Assembly: GCF_927904885.1 (NCBI RefSeq)
Contig: NZ_CAKMNW010000043.1
Location: forward strand, 1-64,000
Source: Candidatus Nitrotoga sp. M5
GTDB taxonomy: Bacteria; Pseudomonadota; Gammaproteobacteria; Burkholderiales; Gallionellaceae
Length of the DNA: 64,000 nucleotides
Reading direction: 5' to 3'
Shown: piece by piece, positions 33,024-40,229 of the stretch
Layout: every line of letters begins with the position of its first letter
Numbering within the stretch: position 1 is the first letter of the stretch
Position numbers and translations under genes: made by a program
Notes under the pieces: model-generated
The model's input: the letters and a program-made list of their open reading frames with translations, nothing else
The model's database searches: none
Told to the model about the DNA's origin: nothing

Positions 33024-33233
33024 TCATATGACTGGCATATTTCGTTCGTATAAATCAGGCCGCAACTCTTCCCGTGAGACCTGCCCTTTCGTTACTTTTT
33101 CAATCTGTATCGCCCGCTCAGCGGTTATTCGCGTTTCACCACGAACCCATTGACTTACCACCGATTGGGATACATTAAGAAGACTTCCGAGCTTCGCCTG
33201 TGAAGTGGTGATTAAATATTCATTTAGCTTCAT
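33024..33233 (-). CDS. Cro-like repressor
   Basis: 69 residues from ATG 33233. A helix-turn-helix (about 11-32: SQAKLGSLLNVSQSVVSQWV in place) and short length match Cro/YdaS-type regulators. The longer reading to 33293 would begin upstream of its own promoter. The ATG lies 7 bases after the -10 box, so the mRNA is probably leaderless. Divergent from the cI-like gene; the tRNA follows downstream. Confidence 0.78.
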   Translation of the reverse strand: MKLNEYLITTSQAKLGSLLNVSQSVVSQWVRGETRITAERAIQIEKVTKGQVSREELRPDLYERNMPVI

Positions 33234-33240
33234 GGCATAG

Positions 33241-33319
33241 ATAGTAGTATCACTTCTATGGATTGTCAACAGCATTACTTCTTGACCTTGCATAAAGTAA
33301 ATATGAGTATCCCTTCTAA
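33241..33319. promoter_or_regulatory. cro/cI switch: promoters and operators
   Basis: cro promoter (minus): TTGACA at 33269-33264, 17-base spacer, TACTAT at 33246-33241. Operator 1, ATAGTAGTATCACTTCTAT (33241-33259), is a near-palindrome with half-site ATAG(T/A)AGT. A half-like site AAGAAGTAATGC lies at about 33271-33282. Operator 2, ATATGAGTATCCCTTCTAA (33301-33319), overlaps a weaker cI promoter (TTGACC 33282-33287, GAGTAT 33305-33310). The same operator recurs at 35414-35432. Repressor binding is inferred. Confidence 0.72.
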
Positions 33320-33320
33320 T

Positions 33321-33773
33321 ATGAAAACAAAGAAAGAACCAAGCAACGAGGATAAGGCGGCGGCTAAACGCCTTTCTGAATTATGGGCTGAATATAAGCA
33401 ACTTAATAAATCAGCTACTCAGGAAAAAAGCGCTTCTGATATCGGAATGACGCAAAGCGCATTTGGACAATACCTGCGCGGCGAACTGCCTTTTGGATTA
33501 GAGGTAACATTCAAGTTTGCAAATCTATTTAAAGTTCATATTGCCGAAATAAAACGTTTTAATATTTTGGAAGAAGGCTTTAACAAAATCACACCTCCAT
33601 CAAAACCACCTCCGCATAAAAACGAGATTATTCGCACCGTAGTACAACTGATGGAAAACACATCTGAAATAACTAGAATAGAAATCTGCGGTATTGTGCG
33701 GAACTACCTTCTGAATGTAGATTCAACGTCTAACACACAGAAAAAAATAGCTGGGCGGACAGATACGCGTTAA
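33321..33773 (+). CDS. cI-like repressor without peptidase domain
   Basis: 150 residues from ATG 33321, which is 10 bases after the likely -10 box; earlier ATG 33303 and the 33258 start would precede the transcript. Helix-turn-helix about 33-55 (TQEKSASDIGMTQSAFGQYL). The C-terminal half is helical and lacks the S24 LexA-type peptidase seen in classic CI, so induction would not be by RecA self-cleavage. Divergent from cro. Confidence 0.7.
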   Translation: MKTKKEPSNEDKAAAKRLSELWAEYKQLNKSATQEKSASDIGMTQSAFGQYLRGELPFGLEVTFKFANLFKVHIAEIKRFNILEEGFNKITPPSKPPPHKNEIIRTVVQLMENTSEITRIEICGIVRNYLLNVDSTSNTQKKIAGRTDTR

Positions 33774-33821
33774 CACACAATCAATCACGCCATCAATCAA
33801 CATTAAAACCTGGGCATACAG

Positions 33822-33849
33822 CCGAAATTTATTTCATTTCGGATAGAAT
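33822..33849 (+). promoter_or_regulatory. Promoter/operator candidate of the nuclease gene
   Basis: Inverted repeat CCGAAAT-7-ATTTCGG (33822-33842) followed at once by TAGAAT (33844-33849), a good -10 hexamer, 31 bases before the nuclease ATG. A repressor on the palindrome would cover the -35 area. No good -35 seen, so an activator or extended element may be needed. Confidence 0.45.
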
Positions 33850-33880
33850 AATAATAGACAAACAACCTTAAAAAATCCAT

Positions 33881-35266
33881 ATGCCAACCATATTTATAAC
33901 CTACCTTTCCGCAATAATCCTGCTAGCGGCTGCTTCCATCGGCTTTGCAGCTAATGACGATTTTTCGCAATGCAAGCAGATGTTCGCTAATAACGAAATC
34001 CCAGTAATTCCAGATCAAAACCTGAAACCTCGAGCATTATGTTACAGCGAATTTGCTATTTTGCATTCAGGGAAAAGTCGTACTCCAATATATGTCGCGC
34101 AACGACTCAACAAAGGGATCGTAGAAGAAAAAATACCCAGATCAAACCGATTTTTTGCAGACGCACGGCTACCACAATCAGAACGAGCCACTCTTGAAGA
34201 TTATCACCAGTCCGGGATGGATCGAGGCCACATGGCACCAGCGGCCAATATGGCAACAGAAGAATCGATGGATCAAAGCTTTTCGCTGGCCAATATCGTG
34301 CCACAATACTCTGTCAATAACCGCAAATCGTGGGCAGGCATCGAAAGGGCAACACGGAAATATATTATGCGGGCCAAAGGAGATGTTTTTGTTATCTCTG
34401 GCCCAGTGTTCGGGCCAAACCCACAAACAATTGGCATGAATAAGGTGTGGATTCCAAATCATTTATTTAAACTGGTATACGACCCAATAACCAATCGATC
34501 ATGGGCCCATTGGCTTGACAATACCAACCAAGCACGCGTCGGGAAGCCTATCACTTATGAGGAGCTTGTGCGCCGCACTGGAATTGAATTTATACCGGGG
34601 TTACCTATAAGTAAACACTACCTAGCTCATACCGAAGACATACAATCAATCAGCACAACACATGAAAATAATACTATCAAGCATGTTGATATTTATTATG
34701 ATGCTGACCGCAACGCAGGGCCATTTGGCCTTAAGATGGGACAAAAAATTGATGAACTCAACAAATTAATGGACTTGAAGCAGAACGATACTAACAGTGG
34801 CTGGTACCACGCAACCACAGTGCCAACACCTTATCCTGATTTTGAAGAATACGTTTTAAGTATCCTACCGGAAGAAGGCTTGTGTAACGTAGCCGGCATG
34901 ACTGGGCCATTGAGAACAGATGACGATAAAAATATATTCTTAACAAAATTTTCAAAATTGGAATCCATGCTAACCGCAAAATATGGGATGCCATTCATAC
35001 GACTAAGCAATAAAGAAGGTGGCAATTTGGCGGAAAAAATTCATGCTGGTGACCCGCTAGTTACTTTATGGAGAGTTAAAGACAGTGAATCTTTTTCTAA
35101 TATATCTACCGTCAAAATAAAAGCTGAATCAATTTCAAAAAACGAGATTGTAATTAATTTGGTATATGGGCTCGGCGACGGAATGAAATGCAAAAAATTA
35201 AACTTAGTTAGCAAATCATTACTGATCAACCTTAAAAAACCATCCCGGTCTGTAGCCGATAGATAG
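33881..35266 (+). CDS. Secreted DNA/RNA non-specific endonuclease with extra C-terminal domain
   Basis: 461 residues. Signal peptide about 1-23 (LLAAASIGFA before ANDDF). Residues about 50-240 form a NUC (NucA/EndA) domain with the catalytic DRGH at 113-116, the partner Asn in ANIVPQ near 141-146 and VISGPVFG. The last 210 residues are an unrecognised domain. It would act in the periplasm or outside and cut DNA and RNA. AT-rich compared with neighbours; own promoter and terminator; next to cI: a typical lysogenic-conversion gene (moron). Confidence 0.85.
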   Translation: MPTIFITYLSAIILLAAASIGFAANDDFSQCKQMFANNEIPVIPDQNLKPRALCYSEFAILHSGKSRTPIYVAQRLNKGIVEEKIPRSNRFFADARLPQSERATLEDYHQSGMDRGHMAPAANMATEESMDQSFSLANIVPQYSVNNRKSWAGIERATRKYIMRAKGDVFVISGPVFGPNPQTIGMNKVWIPNHLFKLVYDPITNRSWAHWLDNTNQARVGKPITYEELVRRTGIEFIPGLPISKHYLAHTEDIQSISTTHENNTIKHVDIYYDADRNAGPFGLKMGQKIDELNKLMDLKQNDTNSGWYHATTVPTPYPDFEEYVLSILPEEGLCNVAGMTGPLRTDDDKNIFLTKFSKLESMLTAKYGMPFIRLSNKEGGNLAEKIHAGDPLVTLWRVKDSESFSNISTVKIKAESISKNEIVINLVYGLGDGMKCKKLNLVSKSLLINLKKPSRSVADR

Positions 35267-35326
35267 CCCATAAAAAGAAGCTATTTTATATAGCAACGCT
35301 TTACACATCACCAGAGCCACTCCCCC

Positions 35327-35349
35327 AACCCGCCTCGGCGGGTTTTTTT
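35327..35349 (+). terminator. Rho-independent terminator after the nuclease gene
   Basis: AACCCGCC-TC-GGCGGGTT followed by a run of seven Ts (35327-35349). It separates the nuclease unit from the following operon. Confidence 0.88.
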
Positions 35350-35387
35350 ATTGCCAATTAATCTAGAGGAGTATGTATCAATAAACT

Positions 35388-35432
35388 AATAGAAGCGTTA
35401 CTGTTGACAATGAATAGAAGTATCACTACTAT
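35388..35432 (+). promoter_or_regulatory. Promoter/operator of the right operon, near-copy of the cro promoter
   Basis: TTGACA (35404-35409), 17-base spacer, TACTAT (35427-35432). The near-palindrome ATAGAAGTATCACTACTAT (35414-35432) covers spacer and -10. The cro promoter reads TTGACAATNNATAGAAGTNATACTACTAT in the same layout. A further half-like site (ATAGAAGCGTTACT, 35389-35402) precedes both. The repressor of this phage should thus silence cro and this operon together. Confidence 0.72.
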
Positions 35433-35463
35433 AGCCTCACCACAACCAACCACACCAAACCAA

Positions 35464-35739
35464 ATGAAACAAATTCTACTAATCGGCCCGCAAGGAATTG
35501 GCAAAAGCATCGCCGCGAACCGCATCGCCATTGCACTTGGCTGCACGTCTGTTGTGCATGAGTGGGATGGCGTTAAAGAATTACCCTGTAACGTTTTAGC
35601 AATCAGCAACTACGACCTTTTTATAAAAGGCCACGGGTCAAACCCAAATTTAAATATGCCAGCGCTTATGGTAGACACACCGCAAGCCCTGCAAACCCTC
35701 ACCGAAGCGCTTGAACATCAAGCCACCCGCAACCAATGA
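35464..35739 (+). CDS. Small P-loop protein, first gene of the right operon
   Basis: 91 residues from ATG 35464. The Walker A-like GPQGIGKS (residues 8-15) follows a first strand (MKQILLI). Too short for a full ATPase; the middle has VHEWDGVKELP. A longer reading from 35404 starts inside the -35 box and is excluded if that promoter is right. No ribosome site is seen, and the leader would be about 25 bases. Function unknown. Confidence 0.6.
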   Translation: MKQILLIGPQGIGKSIAANRIAIALGCTSVVHEWDGVKELPCNVLAISNYDLFIKGHGSNPNLNMPALMVDTPQALQTLTEALEHQATRNQ

Positions 35740-36008
35740 TTACCCACGAAGACTGCCACGACCTGTTTCAGGCCAGCCAGCAAGCATGGGACAAGCTGGT
35801 TGCGACCAAAACCACCCGCCTGTATCAGCTGGAAGTTTTGTACTCCACGCTTAAAGGCGGCGGCAACACCGAATCTGCGCTGAACGCGCTCAACGTGGTG
35901 AACGATTTAGAGGCCGAGCAAAGCAAGCAATACTCAACATTAGTGCAAACCCACGCAGACGCTGTAACGTTTTTAAACAGACACATTCAACCCGGCAGCA
36001 AACTATAA
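35736..36008 (+). CDS. Hypothetical helical protein
   Basis: 90 residues, ATGA overlap with the P-loop gene. Almost fully helical by composition (E, Q, A, K-rich; FQASQQAWDKLVATKTTRLY). No family recognised. Confidence 0.55.
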   Translation: MITHEDCHDLFQASQQAWDKLVATKTTRLYQLEVLYSTLKGGGNTESALNALNVVNDLEAEQSKQYSTLVQTHADAVTFLNRHIQPGSKL

Positions 36009-36019
36009 AGGAGAAAACC

Positions 36020-36292
36020 ATGAGCAGCATTCCGAACCCACCATTAGACACCTTACGCACCGCTGCACAAAAGCACATACCGGAGGTTGACAACTTTTAT
36101 CGTGAAGCGGTGGATTTTTTGAAAAACGGGGGAAACCCGTCCATATCTTCCTTGCAACGCAAGATGTTTATTGGTTACAACCGCGCAGCACGTCTATTGG
36201 AGAGCCTTGAGCTTGCAGGTGTTGTCACGCCGTTACAAAAAAATGGCACCCGTAAAGTAATTCAAGCCAGCTTTGAAACAGCAAATAAATAG
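36020..36292 (+). CDS. Orphan FtsK-gamma-like winged-helix protein
   Basis: 90 residues with GGAG upstream. Residues about 23-82 match the FtsK C-terminal gamma domain: FYREAVDFL, then SISSLQRKMFIGYNRAARLL and LELAGVVTP. In FtsK this domain reads KOPS sequences and activates XerCD at dif. Here it stands alone, with no motor, in a phage operon. It could bind KOPS-like sites, interfere with FtsK, or act as a plain regulator. Confidence 0.75.
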   Translation: MSSIPNPPLDTLRTAAQKHIPEVDNFYREAVDFLKNGGNPSISSLQRKMFIGYNRAARLLESLELAGVVTPLQKNGTRKVIQASFETANK

Positions 36293-36301
36293 GAGAAAAC
36301 C

Positions 36302-36562
36302 ATGGCCACATTTCTACCCATCAGATCAGACCGCCGCCTGTTTAACCGGCCACCCATAATTGTACGCCTGGCCAACCGCCTGCTGGCGCACGCCGCGCAC
36401 AATGCAGAAAGCCTGCGGCGCGCCATCGCCAGCAACAGCACCCGAAACCACACCTGGAAAATTCGCTGGTTTATTAAATCGTGGCTAGTGCCGGCCGCTG
36501 GCAGCATCGGCTTTGTCTTTATGTTCGCCTGGGCGGCGCTTAAATGGTGGATGGAATCATGA
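36302..36562 (+). CDS. Small membrane protein
   Basis: 86 residues with AGGAG 8 bases before ATG. Very basic N-terminal half (many Arg) and one membrane helix about 63-82 (LVPAAGSIGFVFMFAWAAL). Followed by an ATGA overlap. No family recognised. Confidence 0.55.
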   Translation: MATFLPIRSDRRLFNRPPIIVRLANRLLAHAAHNAESLRRAIASNSTRNHTWKIRWFIKSWLVPAAGSIGFVFMFAWAALKWWMES

Positions 36563-36852
36563 GCACGGTCGACATCTCAACCATATTCACCATTTTGGCC
36601 GCGCTGATTGCGGCTTACCTGGTAACGACCTGCTGGATTGCTAAAAAATTTATTGAATGGCAAAAGCTGTGCAAACAATCAGTCGAGCATTCCGCCAAGG
36701 TTATCGCAACAGCCAATGCGTTGATCGAATCCTATAATACCAAATACAAGCACATGGCCGCGATCATTGCCGAGCATAACCGCATCGCCGATCCACAAAG
36801 AAAAATGCAGCACAACAGCAAACAGACACCTTGTCAGCGGAGAAAAGCATGA
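36559..36852 (+). CDS. Small membrane protein with coiled tail
   Basis: 97 residues from ATG 36559, overlapping the preceding stop. N-terminal membrane helix (about 8-30), then a helical charged tail. The topology resembles small phage-encoded envelope or lysis-control proteins, but no family is recognised. Confidence 0.5.
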   Translation: MSTVDISTIFTILAALIAAYLVTTCWIAKKFIEWQKLCKQSVEHSAKVIATANALIESYNTKYKHMAAIIAEHNRIADPQRKMQHNSKQTPCQRRKA

Positions 36853-37115
36853 CCGCGCTGGCGCTTTTTTCAAGCACCTTTGTGCTCGTCATGGCGCTGG
36901 GGTTGCAAAGCCTCAACGTCAACAACGGCCACCGCATCGCGGCGATTTTTACCAGTTTTTTTATCGGTAGCAGCCAGCTGGTGCTATTCAAACTCGCGCC
37001 GGACGCCAGCTTTATCGAATCGGCGGCATTTATTTTGGGCGGGCCGGTTGGTATCTATGCCGCGATGTGTGCGCATCCGTATTTGGTGGGTGTGCGTAAA
37101 AAACGAGTTCCATAA
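36849..37115 (+). CDS. Small multi-spanning membrane protein
   Basis: 88 residues from ATG 36849 with GGAG upstream and an ATGA overlap. Three hydrophobic stretches (about 2-18, 27-47, 53-72) and a basic end (GVRKKRVP). Holin-like in size, but far from the lysis genes and in an early operon. No family recognised. Confidence 0.5.
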   Translation: MTALALFSSTFVLVMALGLQSLNVNNGHRIAAIFTSFFIGSSQLVLFKLAPDASFIESAAFILGGPVGIYAAMCAHPYLVGVRKKRVP

Positions 37116-37165
37116 TAAGCTGAGAAAAAGTTTTGCAAGATGCACACCACACAGGAGCAACACGC

Positions 37166-37366
37166 ATGGGAACATTAGGGATTTGCATTTTAGTCGCTAC
37201 AATTTTGGTGACCGAGGCATGGATTTTTCTTTCTGGATACGACTCATGGATCCATAAAGTAAAAACGGACGAAGAAAAAGCGCTGCGCGCCGCATTTATT
37301 AAAAACAAGACTTCGCAGCCTCATTGCGGAGGCGCGAAATACACGATAACACTAGAAGAACACTAA
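37166..37366 (+). CDS. Small single-helix membrane protein
   Basis: 66 residues from ATG 37166 with AGGAG 8 bases upstream; the 37133 start is less likely. One membrane helix (about 5-25) and a charged tail with Cys and His. Third membrane protein in a row in this operon. Function unknown. Confidence 0.5.
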   Translation: MGTLGICILVATILVTEAWIFLSGYDSWIHKVKTDEEKALRAAFIKNKTSQPHCGGAKYTITLEEH

Positions 37367-37375
37367 AAGCCTGAC

Positions 37376-37834
37376 ATGAAAAAACCCCGCCCCAAAAAAC
37401 CCCGCAAGCACCGCCCAGCCAGCCACAACGGCGGCCTCGCCCTGCTCAATCAATGCACCATGGCCCCGCTGGACGAAACCCAGCTGCGCGACCTTGGCTT
37501 GGCTTATCTGGGTGCGCTGCGCGGCATGGCCACCGGGCACGGAACACAGCAACTGTGGGGCACGCTCGCGTGCTCGATCAACGTGGCCATGGTGCTGGCC
37601 GAAAACGGCGTGCGGCCGCAAGGGTTGGCGGTAATCCAGCAAGGGCAAGACGCCTTGCTACGCATTAAAGCGCACGCTCAGCAAAGCGGGGTATGGACGC
37701 TAGGCATTCACGCCTTCGCCCTCGACTGCGCATTTAAATTCCACAACGAACAACTGAAAGAAGCTGGCCGCGCCCAAATTATTACAGCACTGGCAGAGGT
37801 GCATCGCCGGGTTGATAACGGGCAGCATTTATAA
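37376..37834 (+). CDS. Hypothetical protein
   Basis: 152 residues with a very basic proline/lysine-rich head (KKPRPKKPRKHRP) that could bind nucleic acid, then a helical body (LDETQLRDLGLAYLGALRGM and further helices). No family recognised, though the body looks well conserved in style. Confidence 0.55.
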   Translation: MKKPRPKKPRKHRPASHNGGLALLNQCTMAPLDETQLRDLGLAYLGALRGMATGHGTQQLWGTLACSINVAMVLAENGVRPQGLAVIQQGQDALLRIKAHAQQSGVWTLGIHAFALDCAFKFHNEQLKEAGRAQIITALAEVHRRVDNGQHL

Positions 37835-37854
37835 ATCAATTAAAAAGGAAAATC

Positions 37855-38286
37855 ATGACCACCAAAACATTTGCAGATCGTATCCATAACATGAACAGGA
37901 TGTATGCATTGCCATGCCATACCTTACCGACACTACCTGAAAACTCCGTAGAAAGACTATCTAAATTTAAAAAAACTTTACTAGACGAAATCCATGAAGT
38001 AAACGAGATAATAATTAACATAGAAGATGGCGTCCAAAACATTGACGCACTAACACTTATAGCGGATTGGCTTGGAGATATCACAGTATACGCTCGATCC
38101 GAAGCCATGAAATACGGGATACCACTTGAGCACGTGATCAATATCATCATGGATAGCAACGAAAGTAAGTTAGGCGAAGACGGCCGCCCAATCTATGACG
38201 AAAACGGCAAGTTCTTAAAAGGTCCAAGGTACTGGAAACCGGAAGGTAAAATTAAGCAGCTGCTGTTAGGTGATGGCGAAGACTAA
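37855..38286 (+). CDS. MazG-like nucleotide pyrophosphohydrolase
   Basis: 143 residues of the all-alpha NTP-PPase type. The metal-binding pattern is visible: DEIHEVNE (Glu45, Glu48) and DWLGDITVY (Asp71, Asp75), followed by SKLGEDGRPIYDENGKFLKG, usual in phage members. Such enzymes hydrolyse (d)NTPs or alarmones; in phages they may lower ppGpp or clean the nucleotide pool. AAAAGGAAAA upstream. Confidence 0.75.
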   Translation: MTTKTFADRIHNMNRMYALPCHTLPTLPENSVERLSKFKKTLLDEIHEVNEIIINIEDGVQNIDALTLIADWLGDITVYARSEAMKYGIPLEHVINIIMDSNESKLGEDGRPIYDENGKFLKGPRYWKPEGKIKQLLLGDGED

Positions 38287-38299
38287 ACCTGGAATAGGC

Positions 38300-38725
38300 A
38301 TGGCCAACAAAAAATACATTCTTACCCCCAGCGACGTCGCCTTTGAAGGTCAGCCGCTATTTCGCATCCAGGCGGTGATCGATTTCGGCTCCGTTAACGC
38401 CGGAGACTTCGGCGGGCTAGTGCAATCAGAATACAACCTCTCGCATACGAGCAACTGCTGGATAACTTACTACGCCAAAGCCGTGCACGGCTCAAGAGTC
38501 AGCCACAACGCATGGCTGATGGACCACGCACAACTACGCGATCAGGCCGTGCTATGCGACAACGCCGCACTTTGGCATAACGTCGTCGCCAAGGGAACCG
38601 CACAAATATGCGAAGACATGAATGTGTGTGGGTGCACCGCAATCGGCGGCAGTATTATCGTAAAAGGTGCTTGCATAATCAACTCTAACAAGGAGCTGAT
38701 GGAACACATCAGGCGCTACTCATGA
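38300..38725 (+). CDS. Left-handed beta-helix repeat protein
   Basis: 141 residues from ATG 38300 (GGAATAGG upstream); a longer reading begins within the MazG-like gene. The second half has short repeating elements (VSHNAWLMDHAQLRDQAVL in place, ALWHNVVAKGTAQI) with the hexapeptide-like spacing of left-handed beta helices (YdcK-like). Function unknown; it may be a binding or decoy protein. Confidence 0.55.
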   Translation: MANKKYILTPSDVAFEGQPLFRIQAVIDFGSVNAGDFGGLVQSEYNLSHTSNCWITYYAKAVHGSRVSHNAWLMDHAQLRDQAVLCDNAALWHNVVAKGTAQICEDMNVCGCTAIGGSIIVKGACIINSNKELMEHIRRYS

Positions 38726-39336
38726 GAGGCGAACCCTGGACACCCAAACAACTGCGTGCGCTAAAAAAGCACTACCCGCACAAAAAAACGGCGCTGCTCG
38801 TGCCGATAATCGGCCGGACAATCGACTCAATATATTCCAAAGCATCCGAATTAAACCTGCATAAAACCGCCGAATTCTACGCTAGCGATCAATCATCACG
38901 CATCACAGGCGGCGAAGCAGGCATTAAACACCGCTTTAAAAAAGGCCACCAGACATGGAACAAGGGCAAAAAAGGCTTGAACCCGAACAACCACGAATCC
39001 CGCTTCAAGCACGGCAACCGCCCACACAACCACCATCCCGTCGGATCGACCAAGATTCGCAAAGACGGGTACCACTTTACCAAAGTGGGCGAACCAAATG
39101 AATGGCGGTTAACCCATCATATTATCTGGGAACAAGCAGGCAATCCGCCACCTGTGCATCCAGAAGTATTACGTTTTAAAGACAGGAATAAACCGGGCCC
39201 ACCAACAATCGACAATCTGGAAATATCCAACAAAGCGACAATGATGGACGAGAACAGCGTTCAACGACTTCCAGAAGAACTCAAAAAAACCATTCAACTT
39301 TTAGGTGTACTCAGGAGAAAAACAAATGGCAAATAA
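38722..39336 (+). CDS. HNH endonuclease
   Basis: 204 residues. N-terminal helical DNA-binding part (WTPKQLRALKKHYPHKK) and NUMOD-like basic middle (GHQTWNKGKKG, HNHHPVGSTKIRKDGY), then HNH with THHIIWEQ (His132-His133 region) and VLRFKDRN plus DNLEI. Free-standing HNH genes often spread by homing between phages. Overlaps the upstream stop by 4 bases. Confidence 0.75.
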   Translation: MRGEPWTPKQLRALKKHYPHKKTALLVPIIGRTIDSIYSKASELNLHKTAEFYASDQSSRITGGEAGIKHRFKKGHQTWNKGKKGLNPNNHESRFKHGNRPHNHHPVGSTKIRKDGYHFTKVGEPNEWRLTHHIIWEQAGNPPPVHPEVLRFKDRNKPGPPTIDNLEISNKATMMDENSVQRLPEELKKTIQLLGVLRRKTNGK

Positions 39337-39586
39337 CGCAGACGCACTTTACAGCGCGATTTTCGACACGCTTGCGCAACTTAAAAACAAAGAAGCACCA
39401 ATGGATATCGACCGCGCCAAAGCCGTCGCTGGCGTCGTGCAAACCGCCATTAACCTGGCCAAGGTCGAAGTTGAATATCTGAAAGTACAGGGCGGCAGCG
39501 AAGTCAGATTTCTTGATGAAAAAGCGCGCCGCGACGCGACGGCACAGCTACCAACCGCCAATACCATCACCCACCGACTAAAATAA
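39326..39586 (+). CDS. Hypothetical phage protein
   Basis: 86 residues from ATG 39326 with AGGAG upstream. Helical (LYSAIFDTLAQLKNKEA; AKAVAGVVQTAINLAKVEVEYL). Similar small helical proteins accompany replication or transcription-control genes in phages, but I cannot name a family. Overlaps the HNH gene end by 11 bases. Confidence 0.6.
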   Translation: MANNADALYSAIFDTLAQLKNKEAPMDIDRAKAVAGVVQTAINLAKVEVEYLKVQGGSEVRFLDEKARRDATAQLPTANTITHRLK

Positions 39587-39601
39587 ATCAGGCGTTACAA
39601 A

Positions 39602-40228
39602 ATGACCTCATTATCAACAGACAAAATAAAATCCGCCCTGGCCAAATCCAGCAGCCATGACCCCGTATTGGACACGACGCTTTTTTCCCTTGGCAAAAAA
39701 ACCGATGTGATTGCCGCGATTAAAGCCTTACTCGATAGCGGCATTATATTCAGCTGCCGACTCACCAAAGCAGGCCACACATACGATGTCTACTGGCTGG
39801 GAGGCCACTTGACCAACAGCAAACACCATTTTGACACGCTCAACCCGGCGCAAAAGATACTCGCCAGCGAAAACAAATTTAATCCATCCATCAAAAAAGT
39901 CGAGGAAGCCCGCGAATGCAAAATATGCCTGGTACCAAAACCCCTCAGCGCCTTCATTAACGGCAGCCGCCGCTGCAATCAATGCATCCGAGCGCTGCGC
40001 CTGGAAAAATACAGACTATCCGTGCTGGCCAAAGAAGCCGTTAAAAAACGCTGGTGCATGAGCTGCAAAAAAAAGCATCCCGTCAGCGAATTCAAAAGCG
40101 CCCAATCACGCCGCTGCATCGCGGCACTATTGGCTCACGAAAAAAACAAAACTGCTTACAACACCCAGAAAAACAGGGAATGGCGCGAGAAGGCCAAGGC
40201 AGCGAAAGCACTATTAACGAGGACTTAA
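39602..40228 (+). CDS. Zinc-finger protein with winged-helix-like N-terminus
   Basis: 208 residues. Residues 1-70 look like a winged helix (KIKSALAKSS, KTDVIAAIKALLDSGII, then a strand pair). Two zinc-knuckle-like motifs follow: CKIC-15-CNQC (106-128) and CMSC-16-C (152-172). The tail is a charged helix. It is probably a DNA-binding regulator of this operon. No named family is recognised. Confidence 0.6.
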   Translation: MTSLSTDKIKSALAKSSSHDPVLDTTLFSLGKKTDVIAAIKALLDSGIIFSCRLTKAGHTYDVYWLGGHLTNSKHHFDTLNPAQKILASENKFNPSIKKVEEARECKICLVPKPLSAFINGSRRCNQCIRALRLEKYRLSVLAKEAVKKRWCMSCKKKHPVSEFKSAQSRRCIAALLAHEKNKTAYNTQKNREWREKAKAAKALLTRT

Positions 40229-40229
40229 A

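Noticed and set aside
32841..33153. Two plus-strand frames across 32841-33153
   Set aside because: They read antisense through the initiator tRNA; the peptide GLDSNQRPSG is the usual false product of tRNA genes.
35404..35463. Upstream extension of the P-loop gene to TTG 35404 or ATG 35410
   Set aside because: These codons lie in the -35/-10 region of the promoter that drives the gene, so they would not be in the mRNA.
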